From contig QOAO01000012.1 of NCBI GenBank assembly GCA_003978105.1, forward strand, positions 1 to 54,842: DNA of 54,842 nucleotides, given 5' to 3'. Under the pieces are notes generated by a model. It was not told the origin of the DNA. It did not search any database and saw only the letters and a list, made by a program, of their open reading frames with translations. Shown here piece after piece: positions 26,786 to 36,440 of the stretch. The first letter of the stretch is position 1. Each line of letters begins with the position of its first letter. Source of the DNA: Thermovibrio sp. (GTDB taxonomy: Bacteria > Aquificota > Desulfurobacteriia > Desulfurobacteriales > Desulfurobacteriaceae). The position numbers and the translations under genes are program-made.

Positions 26786-29488
26786 TACCCTTTTCTCCTA
26801 ATAATCTGTACAGAGTTTTTTTCCTTTTCTCAATACGTCCTTTAAGCAATTTTATTCTACAACTGCTTTCTAAATTAGCATAAGTTGGTTTTTGGTATGA
26901 TTGGAGCTCTAAATCTAAAAGAATAGAATCATCTTTCTTCTTTTCTATCCACTTCTTTACTCTCCCATTTGAACTAATAAGTCGAAATTTGGGTTTTTTA
27001 TTAGAAAACAATAACTTATAGTTACCACTTCCTGATAGATGAATATAATAATAATTATTTATCTTCCTATAACCTATTACTCCAACACTCCTTAAAACAT
27101 CAGGATATCCCCAAGAAATGGGTACTCTTAGTGTCCTACAAAATCCCTGATTTTTTACTGTAAAGCCTTCCTTCCTATTGCCATAGATAACTGTATTTCG
27201 AGCATCTAAAACAATCTGTGAATATTGGGAAGGAAAGAGAGGAATAACCTCTTGAGATAGAGCGTATTTGTAAACTCTTTTTAAAGCATTAAGAGATGAT
27301 AATTTCTGACAAGAATAAAAGTGATAGTAAATATCTATTGGTTTCAGTCGTCTCGGCTTATCTGTAAGTTTGAACGTTTGAATAACCCTAATAAATCCCC
27401 AATAGGGACCGTGCCAATCGTTGGTGTAGTACATTTCATTCGATATTGGAGCATAAATCTGATAAAAGTTTCCAAAATTAACTCCAGATGGAGCGACACA
27501 GGATAAGAACGGTTCTGAATAATTTATAGTTGTATCTCCCCCATTCATGTTATAAACCTTTGCCTTATAAGTAAGTTCAACAGCATTCCTGTCGGGGTCA
27601 CAATTTCCTGACCAGAATAAATCTATTGTTCTTTTTTTACCATCTGGAGATAGATATCTGTTAATAAAATTAACAGAACCAAAAATTTCCCTTTTAACGT
27701 TAAATACATATCCCTTTATAGGAAGATTGTGAGCAGCTGGTAGTACTTTTGATTCCTTTCCTACAATTCTCCAATCAAAAGGATGAGAGAACGTATGGGA
27801 CGCCATTTCAACGTTTGGAAGAGCAAAAATTTCTTTGGCTATTTTCATAAGTTTCTTCGATTCATTCGGATAGAGTCCCCAAGGAGCAATCTCCCCCTCT
27901 ATTACACTTACCCCATGAGGAATCTTGAATTTTGTGAGGATTTCTTCTTTTAAAACTTCCCCTAAGTGTTTTTTTGGGTTAAAGTCAGCAACTCCAAAAA
28001 AGGCATCCCCATCTATATGAGCAATTAAAATCCTATTACCATTTTCAGTAGTAATATCTGGAGCTGGAAATGAAGGATTAAATACTTCTCTAAATAGTTT
28101 AAATGGGTCATAACTCCACAGTTCCTTATCTTCATCTAAAAAGGCATTATCCAGTGAATATCCACCCCATTTGGTTATAGCGAAAGGAACGTGAACAAGT
28201 TTAGGGGAGAATACCTCCACTACAAGCGGTTTTAGTATACTATTCCCATAGTTAATTAAAAAAGATGGAGGTTTTAAAGTTAAAGGTTTCTCAAATCCAA
28301 ACTTTACAAACTTTTTTATTTTAGGAAAGGTTAAAGGAACATTAGTAACAACGTTTAATCCAAACTCTTTAAATAGTTTTTTTTTAGAGGAAGATTATTA
28401 AAAAAGAAAATTTTCAACCCATTCCTCTTTGCTTTTATCAGCCAGCTATCAAGCTTTGATAAGTTTTTTTTACTAACTTGTGTTACTATTACTCCTAAGT
28501 AACCCTCAGATTTATAGGGAGGAGGTAGTTTTTCTCTGTTTATATCGTAAATTTCCGGTTTAAATCCTAAGTATTCCACGGGTAATTGCAGAAGTCTATT
28601 AGCGGCACTAACCTGTCTTATTTTAGAAAAAGTAAATGTTGAATCGTAGATAAGGATTATTTTTCGCGGTATTTCTATACCACAGGAATATCCAATAATA
28701 CATAGATTTCTATTTGAAATGTATGGAATAAAACCTAACTTCCTTATATTTATTAAATCTCTCCAAATTAAGTCAATTCTATAGGGAGGAATATAGTCTA
28801 TGACAATAACAGGAATGCCATTCCTCTTAATATAGCTAAGTTTATTTATTAAATAATTTACTTCATCCTTAGAATTTTTCTCAATATTTCCCTCGGAATC
28901 AATATTGTAAAATAATTCTTCCACTACAAATCCATCTATATAGGACTTAATATTATCAAAAATATTGAAAGCTCTGTTAACAAGTATGAGAGAATCAGGA
29001 TATTTTTTCCTAAGAGTTTTTATAAATTTTACTTCGGCACGTTCGTATTCTTTCCATTCATTCTTTGTAAGGACTACTTGATAAGAATCTATCGTATCAA
29101 GAAAAAATCCATCAAATGCCTTATTATGAATAATCTTTGCTTTTTTCAAAAGTTTGTTAAAACAAATATCCTTTCTTAAGTCAATAATGTAAGAGTTCCA
29201 CTCTTTATTTTTGCCAAGTATACAGTCTTTAAAAAAACTTTTTTCTGACTTTTCCACCTCTCCTATACTTAGATAACCTATTAATTTCGGTTTCTTTTTC
29301 ATCCAAAATTGTTCTCTTATTTCCTTTAGAACACAGTTTGCGTTACTATCTAAAATTATCCAATCAAATCTATTGAGCTGTTCATTAGTTAAGGGTCTAC
29401 TTGAGTAATAAAAAAGAACGGAATTAGGATATTCAGCACATACAGCATTACTTATCAAGAAGAACAAAAGTTCTATAATGAATATCAC
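26757..29488 (-). CDS. pelA: PelA, Pel polysaccharide hydrolase/deacetylase, interrupted by a -1 frameshift at an A9 run
   Basis: Periplasmic bifunctional enzyme that trims and partly deacetylates Pel. A signal peptide ([16 protein letters not shown]) starts at GTG 29488 with GGAGG 7 nt upstream. The first frame (to TAA 28355) is a TIM-barrel glycoside hydrolase ([45 protein letters not shown]). The second frame continues without a start problem from 28376: [20 protein letters not shown] and on into a polysaccharide-deacetylase domain with AHIDGDAFF and [10 protein letters not shown] metal/catalytic motifs. Joined length is about 910, near Pseudomonas PelA (948). Frames switch at A9 (28385-28377). 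It could be programmed or slippage-rescued, a true mutation, or a homopolymer sequencing error. Confidence 0.85.
28376..28385 (-). promoter_or_regulatory. Possible slippery site (A-AAA-AAC within an A9 run) in pelA
   Basis: In the zero frame the codons are CTA AAA AAA AAC TAT. The heptamer A-AAA-AAC (28382-28376) has exactly the X-XXY-YYZ phase needed for -1 slippage, and the -1 frame then reads AAA CTA TTT AAA GAG into the deacetylase half. Transcriptional slippage adding one A would have the same result. No clear downstream stimulatory hairpin is seen; the region is very AT-rich. Confidence 0.45.
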
Positions 29489-30824
29489 GGAGAAACCTCC
29501 TTAATATATAAATTCCCAACAAACTAGAGATTAAGAGAGAGTAAACAAAGCCGTAACCATAATAGTAAGGCCCCAGATTTATTGTCAGATAGGTTAAAGT
29601 CAAATTCAGAAACGCAAAAGAGAAAGTTACTAAAAAAACTTCTCTTCTTCTATCGAAGTATTCTAAGATAGCTACTATAACCATAAATATCAATTGAATG
29701 TATGTCCCTAACAAAAGGATATTTAAGACAATAGAATAAATACTGGGAAATTTTAATAGTTTAAATAGGTAACCTTCAGCAAAGAGAAAGAATATTGTAA
29801 ATATTATTTGTATTCTCATAGTATCAAAAATAGTTTCCCTCCCAGTAGAGATAAGTTGATTGGCCAACTTGTAGAGCTCCGGCAAACTTCCCCAGTTTCT
29901 CACAGCACTATAATAGTCATTATAAGCAACGGAAAAGTCAATTTCCAACTCCAAGAAAAATACAGCAATTCCTACTACTATGGCCAAATAGGCAAATATA
30001 ACAGGTGTATCATAAATGTAGGAAGCTCTTATATTGCCAAAAACTTTCATTCCTGTAAGAGGATGAAACCAAAATATTATCTTGTCTATCCATATCCCCA
30101 GATTGTAGAAGAAACCTATAAAAGCCAAAGAATAAAAACTTCTCTTTGGTTTAAGAAAGTCAAACTCAATAAGTTTCATTGAAAAATACTCTTTTGTTAT
30201 CAGAAAAAGTAGTAACGCTAAGAGAAGGGATTGACTAAAGTAAAATGCTATCATTAAGTACAAGATACCCTTTTTGGAAAAAACCAACATTAGTATACCT
30301 AACGTTAGATATGACAAAACATAGGAAAATAAAACGTATTTAAATTTCTTAATACCAATAAGTAAGGAATTTAGAATCCACACAGAGGATAATGCAGAAA
30401 TGGTAAAAATAAAAATTAATTTATAATAGATTGAAAATTCGGAAAACAAGTAGTTGGAAATAAAAATCCCCAAAAATACAGAAACCAAATTAGATAATAG
30501 TAAGCTTCCCATAAGATTAGGGAATACTCTCTCTTCTTCCATTTCAAATAACCTATCAGCTATATATCTAGTAAATAAAAGCTGAAAGAAACCAGAAATT
30601 ATTAAGCTTATAGCTATACAATAGGTTATATAAGTATCGAATTTTACAATAACTTGTGGGTTTGATGATATTTTTTGAGAAATAATTGAAAATAAAAAGA
30701 GGAAAACAACTGCTATAATCCAGTTTCCCGAACTTAACGCTGCAGAGTAAGAAGTAGCAATGATAACTGAGAGTAAACTCTTCTTTTTTAAAAATCTCTT
30801 TAATTCAAAGGATATTCCTGCCAT
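29448..30824 (-). CDS. pelG: PelG, inner-membrane Pel export protein (Wzx-like)
   Basis: 458 residues with about 12 hydrophobic helices. It begins [17 protein letters not shown], then [17 protein letters not shown], the recognisable PelG N-terminus, with a [20 protein letters not shown] loop. PelG belongs to the MOP flippase-like group and moves the growing polymer across the inner membrane with PelD, E and F. ATG 30824 lies 25 nt inside the pelF end; the last 41 nt overlap pelA, so the genes are tightly coupled. Confidence 0.9.
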   Translation of the reverse strand: MAGISFELKRFLKKKSLLSVIIATSYSAALSSGNWIIAVVFLFLFSIISQKISSNPQVIVKFDTYITYCIAISLIISGFFQLLFTRYIADRLFEMEEERVFPNLMGSLLLSNLVSVFLGIFISNYLFSEFSIYYKLIFIFTISALSSVWILNSLLIGIKKFKYVLFSYVLSYLTLGILMLVFSKKGILYLMIAFYFSQSLLLALLLFLITKEYFSMKLIEFDFLKPKRSFYSLAFIGFFYNLGIWIDKIIFWFHPLTGMKVFGNIRASYIYDTPVIFAYLAIVVGIAVFFLELEIDFSVAYNDYYSAVRNWGSLPELYKLANQLISTGRETIFDTMRIQIIFTIFFLFAEGYLFKLLKFPSIYSIVLNILLLGTYIQLIFMVIVAILEYFDRRREVFLVTFSFAFLNLTLTYLTINLGPYYYGYGFVYSLLISSLLGIYILRRFLRDIHYRTFVLLDK

Positions 30825-32314
30825 TTCGTATCCATCAGTGAGGAGTAAAGCCGTTTATAGTTAAGTAAAAATTTATCAAAACTGTAATAGTACTCCACTC
30901 TCTTTCTTCCTACTCTACTACAATTTGTCCAAAAATCACTATCTGTTAGAAGTCTTTCGTAAGCTTTTGCAGTTTCAAAAGGACTGGCAACAGGAACAAC
31001 AATACCAGCCTTTCCTAACTTAACATCTTCTTCATCTAAACCACCATAAATTAGCTGCCTACATGCTCCTACATCTGTAGCTACAAACGGAATACCTCCA
31101 GCCAACGACTCGAGAACTACAAGAGGCATTCCTTCACTAATAGACGTTAGCGTAGAAACCCCAACCTCTTTCAATACATCTATAACGTTTTGAAATCCAA
31201 GAAACTCTAAGTTTCCCTCCAATCCTAAAATCTCTACCAAGTTTAAGCACTCCTGGTAATACTCGGGGTCCTCATCTGTAGGTCCTACAACCCAACCTTT
31301 CACATCAATTTTAGTATTCAACAGTTTTACTGCTTTTATAAAGGTCTTTACATCCTTTATTGGAACTACCCTTCCAATTAAAGCCACTACGGGCTTTGGC
31401 AAAGCCATTCTTAAAACAACATTAAACTTTTCTATTTTAATGCCATTTGGGATTACTTCTGTTTTTTCAGGTAGAGCTCCAAGAGATATCTGAACTCTCC
31501 TCGCATCCTCGTACAACGAAGTAATTTTATCTGCACAACCATAAGAAATCTTGCCTAAGTTGATAAAAAAGTTAACCCAAAGAACTTTCAAGGGGTCGAT
31601 ACCAAAGGGATTTGTAGAAAAAATATCCTTACTTCTGAATATATCACTGTTCAAAATATCTATCTTTCTTTCCTTAACATATATGCCATGCTCCGTTAAT
31701 AAAAATGGAACATTCAATTCCCTCTTCAGTAGAGAAGACATAAATCCTGCATATCCTGTAGACGGAGAATGAATAAGTCTGGGAATCTTTTTTCGCTTTA
31801 CAAAATCTTCAGCTATAGAAGCTACCTTCCACAGAGGTAAAAAGAGATTCCTTATAGTCCAGAAAAACTCTATAAAGGGGAGTTCTAAATTATTTTCCAA
31901 ATAAATATCTTCAAGAAAATACCAAGTTTTTCTTCCATATAAAAACTTTTCCAAAGTTACTTTTTCAGTATAAAACTGAAGAGTTTTTAACTCTTTGGAT
32001 ATGTTTTTTTTCACAGATAAAAAATACTTTAATTTATATACCTCATCACTTCCCTGCAGTTCCTTAGATTTAGGCAAATTTGATTCTTCAAAAAGATAGT
32101 TTATATCCAAAAAAACTAAATTATCTGGAAGGTCATAACGAATTCCTTCATAATCATCTTCACTTGAACCAATAAAGATTACACCAAAGTTTATATCTTG
32201 ATTTCCCAGTATCAGTTGAGAAATCCAATCTGCTACCCCTCCCCGAACCATGGGATAAGTTCCTTCATTAATAAATAAAACGTCAATCTTTTTGTTCCTA
32301 TCAAGCACTACCAT
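30800..32314 (-). CDS. pelF: PelF, cytoplasmic glycosyltransferase (GT4) polymerising Pel
   Basis: About 504 residues. The N-terminus [20 protein letters not shown] is the PelF version of the GT-B donor-side loop. The C-terminal domain has [35 protein letters not shown] and the GT4 EX7E motif in [17 protein letters not shown], followed by [12 protein letters not shown]. In Pseudomonas, PelF uses UDP-GalNAc/GlcNAc to make the polymer. I start at ATG 32314, overlapping the pelE stop by one base with AAGGG upstream; GTG 32323 is too close to that site. Confidence 0.93.
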   Translation of the reverse strand: MVVLDRNKKIDVLFINEGTYPMVRGGVADWISQLILGNQDINFGVIFIGSSEDDYEGIRYDLPDNLVFLDINYLFEESNLPKSKELQGSDEVYKLKYFLSVKKNISKELKTLQFYTEKVTLEKFLYGRKTWYFLEDIYLENNLELPFIEFFWTIRNLFLPLWKVASIAEDFVKRKKIPRLIHSPSTGYAGFMSSLLKRELNVPFLLTEHGIYVKERKIDILNSDIFRSKDIFSTNPFGIDPLKVLWVNFFINLGKISYGCADKITSLYEDARRVQISLGALPEKTEVIPNGIKIEKFNVVLRMALPKPVVALIGRVVPIKDVKTFIKAVKLLNTKIDVKGWVVGPTDEDPEYYQECLNLVEILGLEGNLEFLGFQNVIDVLKEVGVSTLTSISEGMPLVVLESLAGGIPFVATDVGACRQLIYGGLDEEDVKLGKAGIVVPVASPFETAKAYERLLTDSDFWTNCSRVGRKRVEYYYSFDKFLLNYKRLYSSLMDTKWQEYPLN

Positions 32315-33150
32315 TAAAGCCACACCCTTAGCATAGAGTTTGTCTTTAAATCAGAAGCTAAAGGCCTATAAGAGACTTCCCTTCTAAGTTTTAAAATTTC
32401 ATTCCTTCTTCCCAATTTAAAGAGGCATTCAATCATGTACGGCAAAATTCTCTCTGAGGGAAATCCAAAATCCAAGCTCTGTTGGTAATAAAAAAGAGCT
32501 TTGTTAAAGCTTTGATTTCTATGATATATTCTACCCAACAAAAAAAGGGAGCGTTCATCGTAAGGAAAGTACTTTAAGTAATTTTCTAAATAGAATTTAG
32601 CCTTTTCTAAGTAAATTTTCTCTAATTCCTCATCAACTATTGAAGAATAAACGAGTTCCCAGTACAATTTCCCTAAGTTATAAAAGAAACGGGGGTTACT
32701 ATTAACTTTATCAAGATAATTTTTAATATGTTCCAAAATTTCCTTTTCTTTTTTTTCCAAGTAGGTAAAGGTAAGTAACCGAAACTCATCATTCTTGCTT
32801 TTAAGAAATTTTTTTAATATCTTTAAATACGAAGCTTTTCCTATATTTATTAGGTAATAAATAAACCTTTCATCTGGATTTAGTACAGCAGCTTCACCTA
32901 AAGAACGTTTGAAGTATTTAGGAACTCTAAACTCACTAAATTCTAAGTGCTTATATTTAGGAGTTGGTTTCTGAAATTTAAGAAAAACTGGATGAAAAAG
33001 AAGAACAAAAATACCAAAGGGTCCCAACAGTAAAAGTGCAAGTAAATATAGAGGGAACTGTTTATCCTGTTTAAATCTTGCCGGAAGAAATATCCAGTTA
33101 AACAAAATGAGGGAAATAAAAATTATTAATAACTCATTTAAACTATTCAT
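32314..33150 (-). CDS. pelE: PelE, membrane protein with cytoplasmic TPR domain
   Basis: 278 residues: two N-terminal membrane helices (about 6-22 and 32-55), then helical repeats with a clear TPR unit (YDERSLFLLGRIYHRNQSFN, then KALFYYQQSLDFG). Length, topology and position between pelD and pelF match PelE, which links PelD and PelG in the inner-membrane complex. The ATGA start overlaps the pelD stop by 4 nt. Sequence similarity among PelE proteins is low, so position carries much of the weight. Confidence 0.8.
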   Translation of the reverse strand: MNSLNELLIIFISLILFNWIFLPARFKQDKQFPLYLLALLLLGPFGIFVLLFHPVFLKFQKPTPKYKHLEFSEFRVPKYFKRSLGEAAVLNPDERFIYYLINIGKASYLKILKKFLKSKNDEFRLLTFTYLEKKEKEILEHIKNYLDKVNSNPRFFYNLGKLYWELVYSSIVDEELEKIYLEKAKFYLENYLKYFPYDERSLFLLGRIYHRNQSFNKALFYYQQSLDFGFPSERILPYMIECLFKLGRRNEILKLRREVSYRPLASDLKTNSMLRVWL

Positions 33151-34403
33151 TTCTCTCTATTTGAAATAAAATATTTTATTTTTCCATACATTGACTTTAA
33201 GTCTGAATTAACATTGAAAATTTCAAGAGTTAAAATCTCTTTTCCAAAAGTTTTTCCAATTCTATTAGAAAATGCCTTTGCTCCTGCTCTTCCGGTTAAA
33301 GGAAGCAGAATTGCTACATAATTATTTTCAATCCGACAAGGAACATCGAGAGTTCTCAAATTTTCCTTCAGCTTCTCATAAATTTCATCTGAATAATTAG
33401 AAAGTAACTTCATAAGAACAACAGTAGACTGTGTCCTAAACTTCTTGTAAAGGTTGTACGCTTTTTTATATTCCTTCATAAAGTCAAAGGAGCAGATTTT
33501 CACTTCCTCTTCTCTTAGTTCTCTTCCGTAGAAAAGGTCCTCAATTATGTAGGAAAAAATAACGTATATATAGTGAATTATCTCCTCAGACAGATTACTG
33601 AAATCAATATCCTGAATGGAGAGGAGATACTTTCTATCACCAACAATTTCTACAAGAGCTACTACTGAAGTTCCAATTTTGTCCTCTGCATCCTTCGGAG
33701 TCAGAATAAAGTTCTCCTCTTCACTCAAAGCTTTTTCAATAAGTGGATCTTCCAACGAGAAATCTGAGGCATTTCCAAGTTTATAGGTACTTAGCAATCG
33801 ATTGTCCTTTGAAAGCTCATAGACTGCAGCTCTGAAAACTTGAAAATTCTGGGATAACAGAGACAGAAAAAATCTAATTAACTTCTCTTCCATAGCAGAA
33901 CTCTTTAGGAGATTCTCCTTTAAATCCTCCAAAATTCTTCTAATACTTAAAGGCCTGGATATGTAAATGTTTTCAAGTTGGTCATGGGATAGCTTTAGTA
34001 AATACAAATTTTTTCTTAACGTATCCACCTGTTCACTGTAGTAAATTTTAACAGCTTCAGCTTCCTCAATTTTTCTATTCCAGTAGAATCGAAATTCTCC
34101 ACAAATAATAACAATAATGAGATACCAGAGTATAATACTTAATGGATAGGTACTGTATAAAAATAGTGCAGATAATGATAGAAGAATTAGAAAGAAAATA
34201 CCAATACTAAATCCATAATATAGAGTAAAAACTATTAAGATTAATAAAACGGGAGAAATTACAGAATTTAAAAATAGGATATCATTTGGATTAAAGAAGT
34301 AGCCAACTACAAAAAGGAATGTAACAAAAACTAAAACCTCTACAATTACTATACTTAAAATCTTTTCTGTAATTATTTCCTTCTCAAGAAACTTAAACTT
34401 CAT
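33147..34403 (-). CDS. pelD: PelD, c-di-GMP receptor (GAF + degenerate GGDEF)
   Basis: 418 residues. Four membrane helices lie in the first ~105 residues, then a coiled stretch, a GAF-like domain (about 150-290) and a C-terminal degenerate GGDEF domain. The inhibitory-site RxxD is intact as RTLD (about 350-353), spaced like RxxDxxxRxGGDEF, while the active-site position reads ENNYV, so it cannot make c-di-GMP but can bind it. In Pseudomonas, c-di-GMP binding by PelD switches on Pel synthesis. Transcription and translation start 12 nt after pelC. Confidence 0.9.
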   Translation of the reverse strand: MKFKFLEKEIITEKILSIVIVEVLVFVTFLFVVGYFFNPNDILFLNSVISPVLLILIVFTLYYGFSIGIFFLILLSLSALFLYSTYPLSIILWYLIIVIICGEFRFYWNRKIEEAEAVKIYYSEQVDTLRKNLYLLKLSHDQLENIYISRPLSIRRILEDLKENLLKSSAMEEKLIRFFLSLLSQNFQVFRAAVYELSKDNRLLSTYKLGNASDFSLEDPLIEKALSEEENFILTPKDAEDKIGTSVVALVEIVGDRKYLLSIQDIDFSNLSEEIIHYIYVIFSYIIEDLFYGRELREEEVKICSFDFMKEYKKAYNLYKKFRTQSTVVLMKLLSNYSDEIYEKLKENLRTLDVPCRIENNYVAILLPLTGRAGAKAFSNRIGKTFGKEILTLEIFNVNSDLKSMYGKIKYFISNREK

Positions 34404-34415
34404 AGAAAAATTTCC

Positions 34416-34904
34416 TTACTTAAAAATTTTGTCAAACAACTCTTGAGAAACTGTTCCTAAAGATTGAAATGAAAGACCTGATTTCGAAAGAGTTGCACTC
34501 CAAACAACTTTTTTCGTATTTACGTTGTAAAAGTATACTGTTACGCTTACTGCAGGCTCCCCGTCAATACCTGTTTTGTACCTAAACTCATTAACGCTTC
34601 CATAAACTATCAGTGTTGCTCCCTCCTTTGTAGCCTTGTTCCACCACTTTTTAAAGTCTGCTTCAGTTGGCTCCTGGTCGGAATAACTCCAAACTCTATT
34701 TAAAACTTTAAACCCTTTACTTCTTAAAACCCCTTCCAGTATTGAAGCAACTCTATAGCCTGCAAGAGGAGTAACTGTATAGTTTTCAAAAGGAATAACC
34801 GCTAAAGTATTCTTTTTGGTAGGCAATATCTTTACTCTAGTTACTTGTGTACAACCTAAGACGAAGAAAAAGGAAAGTATCAAAACAAAAATTTTTGATT
34901 TCAC
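34416..34904 (-). CDS. pelC: PelC, outer-membrane lipoprotein of the Pel exporter
   Basis: 162 residues. GTG 34904 overlaps the epimerase stop (GTGA) and has GAGGAGGG upstream. A start 24 nt earlier is open but would place extra charged residues before the signal. The signal sequence ends in a lipobox (SFFFVLGC). The mature part shows LAVIPFENYTVTPLAGYRVASILEGVL and ATLIVYGSVNEFRYKTG, the ABA-sandwich-like fold of PelC, which forms a dodecameric ring guiding Pel into the PelB barrel. Confidence 0.87.
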   Translation of the reverse strand: MKSKIFVLILSFFFVLGCTQVTRVKILPTKKNTLAVIPFENYTVTPLAGYRVASILEGVLRSKGFKVLNRVWSYSDQEPTEADFKKWWNKATKEGATLIVYGSVNEFRYKTGIDGEPAVSVTVYFYNVNTKKVVWSATLSKSGLSFQSLGTVSQELFDKIFK

Positions 34905-35857
34905 AATCCCCTCCTCTTTTCTTCCCAAAGATAGGTTCTCTTAAGTCCTTCATTCAGGGAATATCCAGGTTTAAAACCCAAATTTGAAAGTTTTGTTATA
35001 TCGGCATACGACCTTTTTATATCACCCTTTCTTGGAGGTTTGAAAATGACAGGAGGAGAAATCCCCGTTATTTCCTTTAACGTTTTAATCAAGTCTAAAA
35101 GGGATGTCTCTCTTCCCGTTCCTACGTTAAAAACTTCTCCAAAGGCCTCGTTGGAAGATTCGCATAGGAGTAGAACTCTAACAACATCCTTTACATAAAC
35201 AAAATCCCTCGTTTGTCTTCCATCCCCAAAAACATCAACTGTTACATTCTCTCCATTTTTAAATCGAATGAACCTATCAATAAAAATTGAAATAACTCCT
35301 GAATAAGGAGAACTGGGATCCTGCCTTTCTCCATAAACGTTGAAAAATCTCAGTGCAGTTGCTTTAAGACCGTAAAGAAAATAACTGTTAACTACAAAAC
35401 GTTCCGATGCATACTTATCAACACCGTACGGAGTAACAGGCTCTACAGGATGGTCTTCCCTTTTAGGGAGTTCAGGCCTATTTCCATAAACGGCTGCAGA
35501 CGATGAGAAGATGAACCTACCAACTCCACTTTTCTTAGCTTCCTCTAACAAGTAAATAGTGCCATTACAGTTAACCTCGTGAGTGTTTAGAGGTTCTCTA
35601 ACAGAAAGTTCTACAGATGGAACTGCAGCAAGGTGAAAAACAGTTTTAAATTTAAATTCCGAGAAAATCTCTCTAAGGAGTTTCCTATCAGTAATAGAAC
35701 CTTCTATGAATTCAAGATTTTCCGACTTGGGGAGATTTTCTAACTTTCCAGACGACAGGTCATCCAAAACAACAACTTTCCTTCCCTCTTTTAGTAACTC
35801 CTCAACTAAATGTGAACCTATAAAACCTGCTCCTCCTGTTACAAGCGTAGTTTTCAT
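34901..35857 (-). CDS. UDP-GlcNAc/GalNAc C4-epimerase, PelX-like (extended SDR)
   Basis: 318-residue NAD-dependent sugar-nucleotide epimerase: VTGGAGFIGSHL at the N-terminus, DDLSSGK, SSSAAVYG, catalytic YGVDK, RFFNVYG and a C-terminal GTGRETSLLDLIK. The RQDPSSPYSGVISIF stretch resembles WbpP/WbgU-type UDP-GlcNAc epimerases. Some pel clusters carry such a gene (pelX) to supply UDP-GalNAc to PelF. Its start overlaps the hisB stop by one base, and pelC overlaps its end by 4 nt, so it is coupled to both. Substrate preference is inference. Confidence 0.88.
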   Translation of the reverse strand: MKTTLVTGGAGFIGSHLVEELLKEGRKVVVLDDLSSGKLENLPKSENLEFIEGSITDRKLLREIFSEFKFKTVFHLAAVPSVELSVREPLNTHEVNCNGTIYLLEEAKKSGVGRFIFSSSAAVYGNRPELPKREDHPVEPVTPYGVDKYASERFVVNSYFLYGLKATALRFFNVYGERQDPSSPYSGVISIFIDRFIRFKNGENVTVDVFGDGRQTRDFVYVKDVVRVLLLCESSNEAFGEVFNVGTGRETSLLDLIKTLKEITGISPPVIFKPPRKGDIKRSYADITKLSNLGFKPGYSLNEGLKRTYLWEEKRRGL

Positions 35858-36438
35858 TACAAGACTCCCTTTGTAGATGGAACACTATCGTTATTCGTTA
35901 AGGAAACTGCCATTTTAAGAGCTCTCGCCACACACTTAAACGTTCCCTCGGCCATGTGGTGAAGATTTAATCCGTAGTGGCAGGTAATGTGAAGATTGCA
36001 CATTAGTGAATTTGTAAAAGACTTCCAGAACTCCCTGAAAAGGTCAAACTCTATTCCCATAAGCGTTTTAAACTCTGGAAATCCCCTGTAGACAAAGAAA
36101 GGCCTTCCGGAAAGGTCAACGGCAGATGAGATTAGAGTTTCGTCCATGGGAAGGGTGAAAAATCCATACCTGTTTATTCCCCTCTTTTCTCCAAGAGCCC
36201 TCCTTATCCCATCTCCTAAAACAATCCCAACGTCCTCTATAAGGTGGTGATGGTCAACCTCAACATCTCCCTCTGCCTTCAGCTCAACATCAAATGAGGA
36301 GTGTCTTGAAAAGAGTTCTACCATGTGGGTGAGAAACGGGATGTCTGTTTCTACACTGTACCTTCCACTTCCATCAAGGTTTATAGAGAGCTCTACTCTT
36401 GTTTCCTTAGTTTCCCTTTTAACTTCTGCTCTTCTCAT
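35857..36438 (-). CDS. hisB: Imidazoleglycerol-phosphate dehydratase
   Basis: Histidine pathway dehydratase. Two metal-binding His clusters, DVEVDHHHLIEDVGI and HITCHYGLNLHHMAEGTFK, and FLTHMVELFSRHSSFD are diagnostic. I start at ATG 36438 with AAGGAG 5 nt upstream; GTG 36444 overlapping pheA is less likely. The length of 193 is that of the monofunctional enzyme. No other his genes are adjacent; the stop is fused to the epimerase start. Confidence 0.96.
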   Translation of the reverse strand: MRRAEVKRETKETRVELSINLDGSGRYSVETDIPFLTHMVELFSRHSSFDVELKAEGDVEVDHHHLIEDVGIVLGDGIRRALGEKRGINRYGFFTLPMDETLISSAVDLSGRPFFVYRGFPEFKTLMGIEFDLFREFWKSFTNSLMCNLHITCHYGLNLHHMAEGTFKCVARALKMAVSLTNNDSVPSTKGVL

Positions 36439-36440
36439 CT

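Noticed and set aside
28221..28354. Treating the gap between the two PelA frames as intergenic, with two separate genes
   Set aside because: The second frame is open and PelA-like through the whole gap back to the A9 run, with no ribosome binding site or signal peptide for a separate second gene.
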